DNA from: Bacillota bacterium
GTDB taxonomy: Bacteria > Bacillota > Clostridia > Acetivibrionales > DSM-1351
Direction: 5' to 3'
Assembly (NCBI GenBank): GCA_023393115.1
Contig: JAEWMS010000018.1
Location: 1 to 6,299 of the forward strand
Length of the DNA: 6,299 bases
Shown here: positions 1 to 5,464 of the stretch, piece by piece
How the letters are laid out: each line of letters begins with the position of its first letter
How positions within the stretch are numbered: the stretch's first letter is position 1
Notes under the pieces: generated by a model
Told to the model about the DNA's origin: nothing
The model's input: the letters and a program-made list of their open reading frames with translations, nothing else
Databases searched by the model: none
Translations under genes and position numbers: made by a program

Positions 1-76
1 GGGTAAGGGAATCAAATACGAAAATGAAGTAATCAGACGTAAAGAAGGTAAGACCGGCGGCAAGGGTAAAAAGTAG
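1..76 (+). CDS. rplF: 50S ribosomal protein L6, C-terminal end only
   Basis: This is the 3' end of a gene that begins before the window. The frame that starts at base 2 encodes 24 residues, including GKGIKYENEVIRRKEGKTG, and ends at TAG (74-76). The G-K-G-I-x-Y-E-x-E-x-x-x-R-K-E-G-K pattern is the conserved C-terminus of bacterial L6, a 50S protein that contacts 23S rRNA near the factor-binding region. Its position directly before rplR matches the standard spc operon order (rplF-rplR-rpsE). Only the tail is visible, so nothing can be said about the rest of the protein. Confidence 0.93.
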   Translation, partial: GKGIKYENEVIRRKEGKTGGKGKK

Positions 77-93
77 AAAGGAGATGAGAGTAA

Positions 94-462
94 ATGATAA
101 ATAAACAAAATAGGAACGAAATAAGACTCAGAAAGCACGTTAGAGTACGTAAAAAAGTTACTGGAACTACAGAGCGTCCTAGACTGAATGTTTTCAGAAG
201 TTTAAAAAACATTTATGTTCAGATTATTGATGATTCCACAGGGAATACTCTTGTATCCGCTTCAACCCTTGATGCTGCGCTGAAAGGAAAAGTTGCTTGC
301 GGCGGAAACAAGGAAGCAGCTAAAGAAGTTGGAAAATTAATAGCTGCAAAGGCTGTTGAAAAGGGTATAAAGCAAGTGGTATTTGATAGAGGCGGATATA
401 TCTATCATGGAAGAGTTAAAGAGCTAGCTGACGCTGCAAGAGAAGCAGGCTTGGATTTCTAA
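94..462 (+). CDS. rplR: 50S ribosomal protein L18
   Basis: Encodes 122 residues, close to the usual 118-122 for bacterial L18, the 50S protein that binds 5S rRNA in the central protuberance. The N-terminus is strongly basic (many Lys/Arg in residues 4-30), followed by RPRLNVFRS at about 29-37. The C-terminus carries the family signature FDRGGYIYHGRVKELADAAR. The ATG is preceded by AAAGGAGA (77-84) at a 9-nt spacing. The gene begins 17 nt after the rplF stop and ends 18 nt before rpsE, so it is co-transcribed with both. No anomalies. Confidence 0.98.
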   Translation: MINKQNRNEIRLRKHVRVRKKVTGTTERPRLNVFRSLKNIYVQIIDDSTGNTLVSASTLDAALKGKVACGGNKEAAKEVGKLIAAKAVEKGIKQVVFDRGGYIYHGRVKELADAAREAGLDF

Positions 463-465
463 GAG

Positions 466-472
466 AAGGAGG
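466..472 (+). promoter_or_regulatory. Ribosome binding site that fixes the TTG start of rpsE
   Basis: AAGGAGG lies 8 nt before TTG at 481. The next in-frame ATG is at codon 51, inside the conserved S5 core, so this site and the N-terminal homology decide in favour of the TTG start. Confidence 0.85.
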
Positions 473-480
473 GGAATACA

Positions 481-984
481 TTGCAACGAATTGATGCCAA
501 CACTTTGGGAGAACTGAAAGAAAAAGTTGTTAATATAGGTCGTGTAACAAAGGTTGTTAAGGGTGGTAGAAACTTCCGTTTCAGCGCTTTAGTAGTTGTA
601 GGAGACGAAAACGGCTACGTTGGAAGCGGTATGGGTAAGGCTGCTGAAATACCTGAAGCTATCCGCAAAGGTATAGAAGATGCCAAGAAAAATCTCATAA
701 AGGTTCCATTGGTGGAAACTACAATACCACATGAGGCAACAGGAGTATTCGGAGCAGGTAAAGTATTGCTCAAACCAGCAGGACAAGGTACTGGTGTTAT
801 CGCTGGTGGTCCTGTCAGAGCCGTGCTTGAGCTTGCAGGAATACGTGACATAAGAACGAAGTCATTGGGTTCAAACAACCCTATCAACATGGTAAATGCA
901 ACAATCAAGGGTCTTTCACAGTTAAAGACCGCTGAAGATGTTGCAAGACTTCGCGGAAAAACTCCAGAAGAGATTCTGGGATAG
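481..984 (+). CDS. rpsE: 30S ribosomal protein S5
   Basis: Encodes 167 residues; the Bacillus subtilis protein, from memory, is 166. S5 sits in the small subunit body, contacts helix 34 of 16S rRNA and influences decoding accuracy. The N-terminal double-stranded-RNA-binding-like domain spans about residues 11-75 and includes the loop KVVKGGRNFRF (24-34), the region where spectinomycin-resistance changes map in other bacteria. The C-terminal domain contains GAGKVLLKPAGQGTGVIAGG and ends with KTAEDVARLRGKTPEEILG. Translation starts at TTG: the reading MQRIDANTLGELKEKVV aligns with known S5 N-termini and no ATG is available nearby. The stop lies 10 nt before rpmD. Confidence 0.98.
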   Translation: MQRIDANTLGELKEKVVNIGRVTKVVKGGRNFRFSALVVVGDENGYVGSGMGKAAEIPEAIRKGIEDAKKNLIKVPLVETTIPHEATGVFGAGKVLLKPAGQGTGVIAGGPVRAVLELAGIRDIRTKSLGSNNPINMVNATIKGLSQLKTAEDVARLRGKTPEEILG

Positions 985-994
985 GGGGGACATT

Positions 995-1174
995 ATGGCT
1001 AAGTTAAAAATAACTCTGAAGAGAAGCATAAATAAGGCTGTGGAGAGTCAGACTGCTACAGTAAAGGCTCTTGGCCTGGGCAAGATCGGTACTTCAGTTG
1101 AGCACAATGATAACCCGCAAATCAGAGGTATGATCAGAAAAGTATCACATCTTGTTTGTGTAGAAGAAATATAA
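995..1174 (+). CDS. rpmD: 50S ribosomal protein L30
   Basis: Encodes 59 residues starting MAKLKITLKRS, exactly the family's usual size. L30 is a small 50S protein that contacts 23S rRNA. The core includes KALGLGKIGTSVEHNDNPQI and the ending is RKVSHLVCVEEI, both typical. The frame is open upstream to an ATG at 938, but that would overlap rpsE and add 19 residues foreign to the family. The ATG at 995 has a G-rich ribosome binding site (AGGGGGGA, 983-990) that overlaps the rpsE stop codon. This arrangement suggests that rpsE and rpmD translation are coupled. Confidence 0.97.
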   Translation: MAKLKITLKRSINKAVESQTATVKALGLGKIGTSVEHNDNPQIRGMIRKVSHLVCVEEI

Positions 1175-1188
1175 GGGAGGTGTAGTCA

Positions 1189-1632
1189 ATGAAATTATTT
1201 GAATTACAGCCTGCTCCTGGATCAAAAAAGCTACCTAACAGAAAAGGTAGAGGTATAGGTACTGGTAATGGTAAAACTGCCGGCAAAGGTCACAAAGGAC
1301 AAAACGCTCGTGCAGGTGGTGGTGTAAGACCTGGTTTTGAAGGTGGTCAGATGCCATTATATATGAGATTACCTAAAAGAGGATTTAACAACTACGAGTT
1401 TGCTGACAAGTACACTGAAGTTAATGTTTCAGCATTAAACATTTTCGAAGATGGTACTGTTGTAACCGAAGAATTACTTAAATCATCTGGCCTTGCTAAA
1501 AAGATTATTGATGGAGTAGCTATTTTAGGTAATGGTGAGTTAACTAAGAAGTTAACAGTTCAGGCGGCTAAATTTACAAAGACAGCTACTGCTAAGATAG
1601 AAGCTGCGGGAGGAAAGGTCGAGGTGGTATAA
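1189..1632 (+). CDS. rplO: 50S ribosomal protein L15
   Basis: Encodes 147 residues (about 146 is usual in Firmicutes). L15 is a late-assembling 50S protein with a long extension that threads into 23S rRNA. The glycine- and basic-rich N-terminal extension (residues 10-60) contains RKGRGIGTGNGKTAGKGHKG and then GGVRPGFEGGQMPLYMRLPK, the L15 hallmark. The C-terminal globular domain ends in KIEAAGGKVEVV. The ribosome binding site is GGGAGGTG (1175-1182), 6 nt before the ATG. The stop codon is separated from the secY start by a single base. Confidence 0.98.
   Translation: MKLFELQPAPGSKKLPNRKGRGIGTGNGKTAGKGHKGQNARAGGGVRPGFEGGQMPLYMRLPKRGFNNYEFADKYTEVNVSALNIFEDGTVVTEELLKSSGLAKKIIDGVAILGNGELTKKLTVQAAKFTKTATAKIEAAGGKVEVV
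1621..1626 (+). promoter_or_regulatory. Ribosome binding site that fixes the GTG start of secY
   Basis: GAGGTG lies inside the last codons of rplO, 7 nt before GTG 1634. The competing in-frame ATG at 1643 would be 16 nt away, which is too far, so the GTG is preferred. Confidence 0.7.
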
Positions 1633-1633
1633 C

Positions 1634-2926
1634 GTGAGTAGTATGTTGGATACACTTAAGAATTCCTGGAAAATTCCTGATTTAAAAAGAAAGCTCTTGA
1701 TAACAATAGGTCTCCTTCTGGTCTTCAGATTAGGCTCCAGAATTCCGGTTCCCGGACTTGACCCTACTGTTTTTGGTGATCTTATTAGTAAAGGCGGTCA
1801 GCTGTTTAGCTTCCTTGATGTAGTCGGTGGAGGTTCGTTTAAGAACGCGACAATATTTGCAATGAGTATTACACCGTACATTAATGCATCAATTATTATG
1901 CAGCTTTTGACTATAGCTATCCCGAAGCTGGAACAACTCTCAAAAGAGGGTGAAGAAGGAAGAAAGAAAATTGGACAATGGATCAGATACGCAACAGTTA
2001 TTCTGGCGTTTGTTCAGGCAACAGCTATCACCTTTAGTTTAAGGCATGCACTTATTTCAGGACTTAATGTTATGACCTTCATTACAGTTACGTTCACACT
2101 TACTGCCGGAACAGCATTTTTGATGTGGCTTGGTGAACAGATCACCGAGTATGGTATAGGAAATGGTATTTCCATGCTGATCTTTGCAGGTATCGTGTCT
2201 GCAGCACCAAGTGGATTGAATTATCTTATTATGAACTATCAAGCTGGAAAGCTTGGTAACAGCTTTGTTGGAATATTGAGTATAATTGGAATTCTGGTTG
2301 TGTTTATTGCAATTATTGCAGCTGTTGTATTTGTAAATCAGGCTGAACGAAGAATTCCTGTACAGTATGCTAAGAGAGTAGTTGGAAGAAAGGTTTACGG
2401 AGGACAGAGCACCCACTTACCAATCAAGGTAAACTGGGCAGGTGTTATTCCAATAATCTTTGCAATGTCAATCATGGCACTTCCATCGACAATATTTGCA
2501 TTCGCTAGTCCAAATACAAACACCGGTTTCATAGGCTTTATGAAAAACTGGCAATCACACTGGTCTTATGCTATACTCTATGCATTATTAATAATCGGAT
2601 TTACCTTCTTCTACACATATGTTCAGTTCAATCCTATTGAACTTGCAAATAACATGAAGAAGAACGGTGGATTTATACCTGGTATCAGACCTGGTAAACC
2701 AACTGCTGACTACATCCAGAAGGTTTTAGTCAGAATAACATGGTTCGGTGCATTATTCCTTGCTCTTATATCCATATTCCCATATGTAATCGTTTGGATC
2801 ACAAAGGTACAGGGTGTATGGTTTGCAGGAACAAGCGTATTGATTCTTGTCGGTGTTGCACTTGATACTGTAAGACAGATTGAGTCACAAATGCTTATGA
2901 GACATTACAAGGGTTTCCTTGAATAA
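1634..2926 (+). CDS. secY: Protein translocase subunit SecY
   Basis: Encodes 430 residues, the normal length for SecY, the channel subunit of the SecYEG translocon in the cytoplasmic membrane. Ten hydrophobic segments can be read at about residues 19-37, 70-96, 115-137, 147-169, 177-199, 211-235, 267-290, 308-331, 366-390 and 395-412. The plug region lies around 47-68. The cytoplasmic loop with ERRIPVQYAKRVVGRKVYGG (238-257) and the loop around 332-365 (FNPIELANNMKKNGGFIPG) are the conserved SecA and ribosome contact regions. The C-terminus reads DTVRQIESQMLMRHYKGFLE. The start is GTG, 1 nt after the rplO stop, so translation is probably coupled; MLDTLKN at 1643 is a possible but worse-spaced alternative. 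It is the last gene before a 171-nt gap with a terminator-like hairpin. Confidence 0.98.
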   Translation: MSSMLDTLKNSWKIPDLKRKLLITIGLLLVFRLGSRIPVPGLDPTVFGDLISKGGQLFSFLDVVGGGSFKNATIFAMSITPYINASIIMQLLTIAIPKLEQLSKEGEEGRKKIGQWIRYATVILAFVQATAITFSLRHALISGLNVMTFITVTFTLTAGTAFLMWLGEQITEYGIGNGISMLIFAGIVSAAPSGLNYLIMNYQAGKLGNSFVGILSIIGILVVFIAIIAAVVFVNQAERRIPVQYAKRVVGRKVYGGQSTHLPIKVNWAGVIPIIFAMSIMALPSTIFAFASPNTNTGFIGFMKNWQSHWSYAILYALLIIGFTFFYTYVQFNPIELANNMKKNGGFIPGIRPGKPTADYIQKVLVRITWFGALFLALISIFPYVIVWITKVQGVWFAGTSVLILVGVALDTVRQIESQMLMRHYKGFLE

Positions 2927-2961
2927 GCATCTTCCATATAGCATAAATATTAATAACATAA

Positions 2962-2999
2962 AAGGTTGGGGTTTATGATACGTCATAAACCCTTACTTT
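2962..2999 (+). terminator. Terminator- or attenuator-like hairpin after secY
   Basis: GGGTTTATGA (2969-2978) pairs perfectly with TCATAAACCC (2983-2992) around the four-base loop TACG. The helix extends outward to 2962/2999 through AAGGT/ACTTT-type pairs with one T-T mismatch and two G-U pairs, 17 pairs in all. The tract that follows (CTTTAAATTTATCTGATTTTATTTT) is U-rich but broken up, so termination is probably partial. It may mark the end of the spc transcript or reduce read-through into adk. The structure is seen in the sequence; the function is inferred. Confidence 0.5.
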
Positions 3000-3027
3000 A
3001 AATTTATCTGATTTTATTTTGTAAATT

Positions 3028-3052
3028 GCTTATGGGATTCGGTCCCAAAAGC
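3028..3052 (+). other. Potential hairpin in the adk leader
   Basis: GCTTATGGGA (3028-3037) pairs with TCCCAAAAGC (3043-3052) with one A-A mismatch and a TTCGG loop, giving a compact 9-pair helix in the secY-adk gap. It has no U-tract after it, so it is not a terminator. It could stabilise the 5' end of an adk transcript or affect its translation; no function can be assigned from sequence alone. Confidence 0.35.
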
Positions 3053-3068
3053 TTGTAGAATGGGAAAG

Positions 3069-3083
3069 AAGCCAAAAGGGCTT
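3069..3083 (+). other. Small hairpin directly before the adk ribosome binding site
   Basis: AAGCC (3069-3073) can pair with GGCTT (3079-3083) across a five-base loop. The ribosome binding site AGGGGGT (3084-3090) follows immediately. Such a helix could stack beside the site and change its accessibility, but five pairs is close to what chance allows. Confidence 0.25.
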
Positions 3084-3097
3084 AGGGGGTAAACATT

Positions 3098-3742
3098 ATG
3101 AAAATTGTACTTTTAGGAGCTCCTGGAGCAGGTAAGGGAACTCAAGCCAAAGCATTATCTGAAAAACTATCAGTACCACATATTTCCACCGGAGACATCT
3201 TTAGAGCAAATATAAAGGGAAATACTCCCCTCGGTGTAAAGGCAAAGGAATACATGGATAAAGGTCAGCTTGTTCCGGATGAACTGACGGTAGAAATTGT
3301 AAAGGACAGACTTGCAAATCCAGATTGTGCTAATGGATTTATTTTGGATGGATTTCCGAGAACAATTCCTCAGGCTGAATATCTTGATAAGGTGCTTAAT
3401 GATATGAAAATTGAGCTTGATGCTACGCTGCTGATAAACGTCAAGGATGCTGACATTATTGAGAGAATGTCAGGAAGACGTACTTGTCCAAACTGCGGAG
3501 CATCATATCATGTAATATATAATCCTACAAAGGTAGAAGGAATTTGTGATGTTTGCAATACGCCTGTAATTCAAAGAGCAGATGATGCTCCAGAAACTGT
3601 ACTGAGCAGACTTGAAACCTACCACAAGCAAACCCAGCCATTGATTAGCTATTATGAAAAAGCAGGAAAACTAAAAGTAGCTGAGGGTGCTGATGAGGTT
3701 GAACAAACAACCGCCCGGGTTTATAAGGTATTAGGAATATAA
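3098..3742 (+). CDS. adk: Adenylate kinase, zinc-LID type
   Basis: Encodes 214 residues. Adenylate kinase converts ATP and AMP to two ADP in the cytoplasm. The P-loop is GAPGAGKGTQ (7-16), the AMP-binding region includes STGDIFR (30-36), and FILDGFPRT (81-89) carries the conserved Asp-Gly-Phe-Pro-Arg segment. The LID domain has four cysteines arranged as two C-x2-C pairs (C130/C133 and C150/C153), the structural zinc site typical of Gram-positive long-form enzymes. RRTC and QRADD flank the LID as usual. The ATG follows AGGGGGT (3084-3090) at 7 nt. It sits between secY and map, the standard Firmicutes order. Confidence 0.98.
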   Translation: MKIVLLGAPGAGKGTQAKALSEKLSVPHISTGDIFRANIKGNTPLGVKAKEYMDKGQLVPDELTVEIVKDRLANPDCANGFILDGFPRTIPQAEYLDKVLNDMKIELDATLLINVKDADIIERMSGRRTCPNCGASYHVIYNPTKVEGICDVCNTPVIQRADDAPETVLSRLETYHKQTQPLISYYEKAGKLKVAEGADEVEQTTARVYKVLGI

Positions 3743-3806
3743 AACGAAGTAAACTTTTATGTAATAAGTGATCTGTCTGGAGTACTTTCGGTGAGATGGA
3801 GGTAGC

Positions 3807-4577
3807 ATGTTTACTATAAAATCGCAATCTGAAATTGATAAGATGAGAAAAGCTGGAGAGGTTCTTTTTGAAACCCTTCAGCTGTTAAAAAAGAATATTG
3901 CTCCCGGTGTTACAACGAAGGAGTTAGATAGAATAGCTTTTGAGCATATTAAGAAAAACAATGCTATCCCATCCTTTAAAGATTACAACCCCGGCATACC
4001 CGGAGTAGTTCCGTTTCCTGCAAGTATTTGTACTTCTGTTAACGAAGAGGTTGTTCACGGTATACCAAGCAGTTTAAATCATTTAAAAGATGGCGATATT
4101 ATTAGCATAGATGTTGGTGTTTATTTAAACGGATATCACGCTGACGCTGCCAGGACCTATGGTGTTGGCAATATTTCTGACCAGGCACAAAAACTTATCA
4201 CTGAAACTCGTCAGAGTTTTTATGAGGGTTTAAAGCAAATGGTAGCAGGAAAACATATCAGAGATATTTCTGAGGCAATACAGAACCATGCAGAGGCAAA
4301 GGGCTTTTCTGTAGTAAGGGATTTCGTAGGACACGGCATAGGCAGAGATCTTCATGAGTCGCCAGAGATACCCAACTACGTAACAAAGCGAAGAGGTGCC
4401 AAGCTGGAAAACGGCATGACCATTGCGGTAGAGCCAATGATTAATGCTGGCGGATATAGTGTTAAAGTACTTGAAAACAGCTGGACCGTAGTTACTACAG
4501 ACGGTTCACTTTCCGCTCATTATGAAAACACTGTGGCAATTACCGAATACGGGCCTTTGCTTTTAACAAAATTTTAA
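3807..4577 (+). CDS. map: Methionine aminopeptidase, type I
   Basis: Encodes 256 residues. The enzyme removes the N-terminal methionine from nascent proteins with a two-metal centre. All five ligands are visible with normal spacing: D102 (IDVGV), D113 (HADAART), H176 (GHGIG), E209 (AVEPM) and E240 (HYENT). The substrate-contacting H84 lies in VVHGIP and H183 in LHESP. There is no N-terminal zinc-finger or SH3-like extension, so this is the short bacterial type. The segment KDYNPGIPGVVPFPASIC (58-75) seems about seven residues longer than in the Bacillus subtilis enzyme as I recall it. The ribosome binding site GGAGG (3798-3802) lies 4 nt before the ATG, which is tight. It is 64 nt after adk, with no terminator between them. 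Confidence 0.97.
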   Translation: MFTIKSQSEIDKMRKAGEVLFETLQLLKKNIAPGVTTKELDRIAFEHIKKNNAIPSFKDYNPGIPGVVPFPASICTSVNEEVVHGIPSSLNHLKDGDIISIDVGVYLNGYHADAARTYGVGNISDQAQKLITETRQSFYEGLKQMVAGKHIRDISEAIQNHAEAKGFSVVRDFVGHGIGRDLHESPEIPNYVTKRRGAKLENGMTIAVEPMINAGGYSVKVLENSWTVVTTDGSLSAHYENTVAITEYGPLLLTKF

Positions 4578-4595
4578 AAAGATTTTAATAAAGTA

Positions 4596-4624
4596 TTGTT
4601 ATTATTGCAGTTTTCCTGTATAAT
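4596..4624 (+). promoter_or_regulatory. SigA-type promoter ahead of the KOW gene-infA-rpmJ
   Basis: TTGTTA (4596-4601) and TATAAT (4619-4624) are separated by exactly 17 nt. The -10 is a perfect consensus and the -35 matches 4 of 6 bases. Transcription would start near 4631, leaving a leader of about 160 nt before the KOW gene. The stretch is AT-rich, so chance matches are possible, but the spacing is ideal. It implies an internal transcription unit within the locus. Confidence 0.65.
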
Positions 4625-4635
4625 TTATATTTGGT

Positions 4636-4649
4636 TTGACCTGTGTCAA
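4636..4649 (+). repeat. Short inverted repeat just after the predicted transcription start
   Basis: TTGAC (4636-4640) and GTCAA (4645-4649) form a five-base inverted repeat with a four-base centre (CTGT), beginning about 5 nt after the inferred start of the 4596-4624 promoter. The placement suits an operator or a 5'-end stabilising hairpin, but the arms are short. Three copies of TTAAC follow (4657, 4666, 4678). Confidence 0.3.
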
Positions 4650-4734
4650 TAGTTGGTTAACTTCATTAACTTGATTATTAACAGATGAAACTGGTTGATG
4701 CAGTAAAATTTTATGCTTAGAGGTGACAAGGTTT

Positions 4735-4788
4735 TTGATTTTATTTTCATTTTGTAACGCCGATGCCTTCATACGGCTTGGAGGTTAG
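4735..4788 (+). other. Possible 17-codon leader ORF before the KOW gene
   Basis: A TTG at 4735 opens a 17-codon frame that begins MILFSFCNADAF and ends at TAG 4786-4788, one base before the KOW gene ATG at 4790. AGAGGTGA (4719-4725) could be its ribosome binding site at 9 nt. The layout resembles a translationally coupled leader peptide, but a frame this short with a TTG start can arise by chance. Confidence 0.15.
4780..4784 (+). promoter_or_regulatory. Ribosome binding site that fixes the KOW gene start
   Basis: GGAGG lies 5 nt before ATG 4790. The upstream in-frame ATG at 4763 has no such site and adds nine residues that precede the KOW core, so 4790 is the better start. Confidence 0.8.
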
Positions 4789-4789
4789 C

Positions 4790-5071
4790 ATGAATATAGT
4801 GCTGGGACAGGTTGTATACTCAAAAGCAGGGCGGGATGAAGGCAGGATTTTCATTATAACAGGTATTATTGATGATAAGTATGTATATGTCAGTGATGGT
4901 AATCTGAGAAGACTGGAAAATCCTAAGAAAAAGAAAATAAAGCATTTAGACATTACTACACTAAATATTGAGTTTCTTGCACAGAAACTTAGTCAAGGCA
5001 TAAAAATCTCAAATTCTGATATCAGAAAGGCCCTTGCCGGCCTTAAAGACGGTAATGAGGTTAATGAATAA
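4790..5071 (+). CDS. KOW-domain RNA-binding protein (L14e-like)
   Basis: Encodes 93 residues. The N-terminal part (about 3-45) reads GQVVYSKAGRDEGRIFIITG and then YVYVSDGNLRRLENPKKKK. This is the KOW fold pattern seen in the L14e/L6e/L27e-like proteins of Clostridia, which commonly sit between map and infA. The basic run at 46-51 suits RNA contact. The C-terminal part (about 60-93) is polar and probably helical, without a motif I recognise. The molecular role of this family in bacteria is not established to my knowledge; its position among ribosomal and initiation genes suggests ribosome binding or assembly. It probably heads the transcript from the promoter at 4596-4624 and lies 78 nt before infA. 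Confidence 0.88.
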   Translation: MNIVLGQVVYSKAGRDEGRIFIITGIIDDKYVYVSDGNLRRLENPKKKKIKHLDITTLNIEFLAQKLSQGIKISNSDIRKALAGLKDGNEVNE

Positions 5072-5104
5072 GCAGTGAAATATCAAAATATTAATCCGTA
5101 AAAT

Positions 5105-5124
5105 CAAATATACTCGTATATTTG
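5105..5124 (+). repeat. Perfect inverted repeat in the infA leader
   Basis: CAAATATAC (5105-5113) and GTATATTTG (5116-5124) are exact reverse complements with a two-base centre. As RNA this gives an eight-pair AU-rich stem closed by CTCG; as DNA it is a 20-bp dyad. It ends 12 nt before the infA ribosome binding site. No U-tract follows, so it is not a terminator. It might be a protein-binding dyad or a translational control hairpin; the function is unknown. Confidence 0.45.
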
Positions 5125-5136
5125 GGGAAACTCTGG

Positions 5137-5144
5137 AGGAGGTG
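5137..5144 (+). promoter_or_regulatory. Strong ribosome binding site for the TTG start of infA
   Basis: AGGAGGTG, an extended complement of the 16S rRNA 3' end, lies 5 nt before TTG 5150. Together with the invariant MAKDDVIEVEG N-terminus it confirms the non-ATG start; the next in-frame ATG is codon 21. Confidence 0.9.
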
Positions 5145-5149
5145 CTAGT

Positions 5150-5368
5150 TTGGCAAAAGATGATGTTATTGAAGTGGAAGGAACAGTTGTTGAGGCATTA
5201 CCAAATGCTATGTTCCAGGTAGAACTTGAAAATGGGCACAAGGTTTTGGCTCACATTTCAGGAAAACTTAGAATGAACTTTATCAGGATACTTCCAGGAG
5301 ATAAAGTAACAATTGAATTATCCCCATATGACCTTACCAGAGGAAGGATTACTTGGAGAGCAAAATAA
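5150..5368 (+). CDS. infA: Translation initiation factor IF-1
   Basis: Encodes 72 residues, the standard length. IF-1 is a single OB-fold (S1-like) protein that occupies the 30S A site during initiation and works with IF-2 and IF-3. The sequence is near-canonical throughout: MAKDDVIEVEGTVVEALPNA at the start, ENGHKVLAHISGKLRMNFIR in the middle, and LPGDKVTIELSPYDLTRGRI near the end. It starts with TTG behind a very strong ribosome binding site, so initiation may depend on that pairing. It lies 78 nt after the KOW gene and 96 nt before rpmJ; the gap ahead of it holds the 5105-5124 inverted repeat. Confidence 0.98.
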   Translation: MAKDDVIEVEGTVVEALPNAMFQVELENGHKVLAHISGKLRMNFIRILPGDKVTIELSPYDLTRGRITWRAK

Positions 5369-5464
5369 TATACCTCTGCTGGTTTACATTGGGAGCGGTA
5401 TTATTAACATAAAAAATATAGATTAATTAGTTTATTTGTTTCTTATTATAAGGAGGCTACAACA

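Noticed and set aside
615..908. 97-residue minus-strand frame opposite rpsE
   Set aside because: It is a shadow of a strongly conserved gene, with no ribosome binding site or family resemblance. The same applies to minus-strand frames at 589-786, 2057-2416, 3645-3827, 4747-4953 and 5966-6181.
938..994. Upstream extension of rpmD to an ATG inside rpsE
   Set aside because: It adds 19 residues not found in L30, overlaps rpsE, and the ATG at 995 has its own ribosome binding site and the canonical MAKLKITL start.
1643..1645. ATG as an alternative secY start
   Set aside because: It is 16 nt from the GAGGTG site, against 7 nt for the GTG at 1634. It is not excluded, since some SecY proteins begin near this residue.
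2975..3058. Two 8-codon frames in the secY-adk gap (2975-3001 and 3032-3058)
   Set aside because: They are too short, lack properly placed ribosome binding sites and simply run through the hairpins.
4763..4789. Earlier ATG for the KOW gene
   Set aside because: No ribosome binding site precedes it, whereas GGAGG lies 5 nt before ATG 4790 and the protein core begins there.
5109..5114. TATACT as a -10 element before infA
   Set aside because: No -35-like hexamer lies at a suitable distance, and the bases belong to the perfect inverted repeat.
5364..5405. Pairing of AATAA/TACC with GGTATTATT around the infA-rpmJ gap
   Set aside because: Bulged, AU-rich and with a long interior, so not distinguishable from chance.
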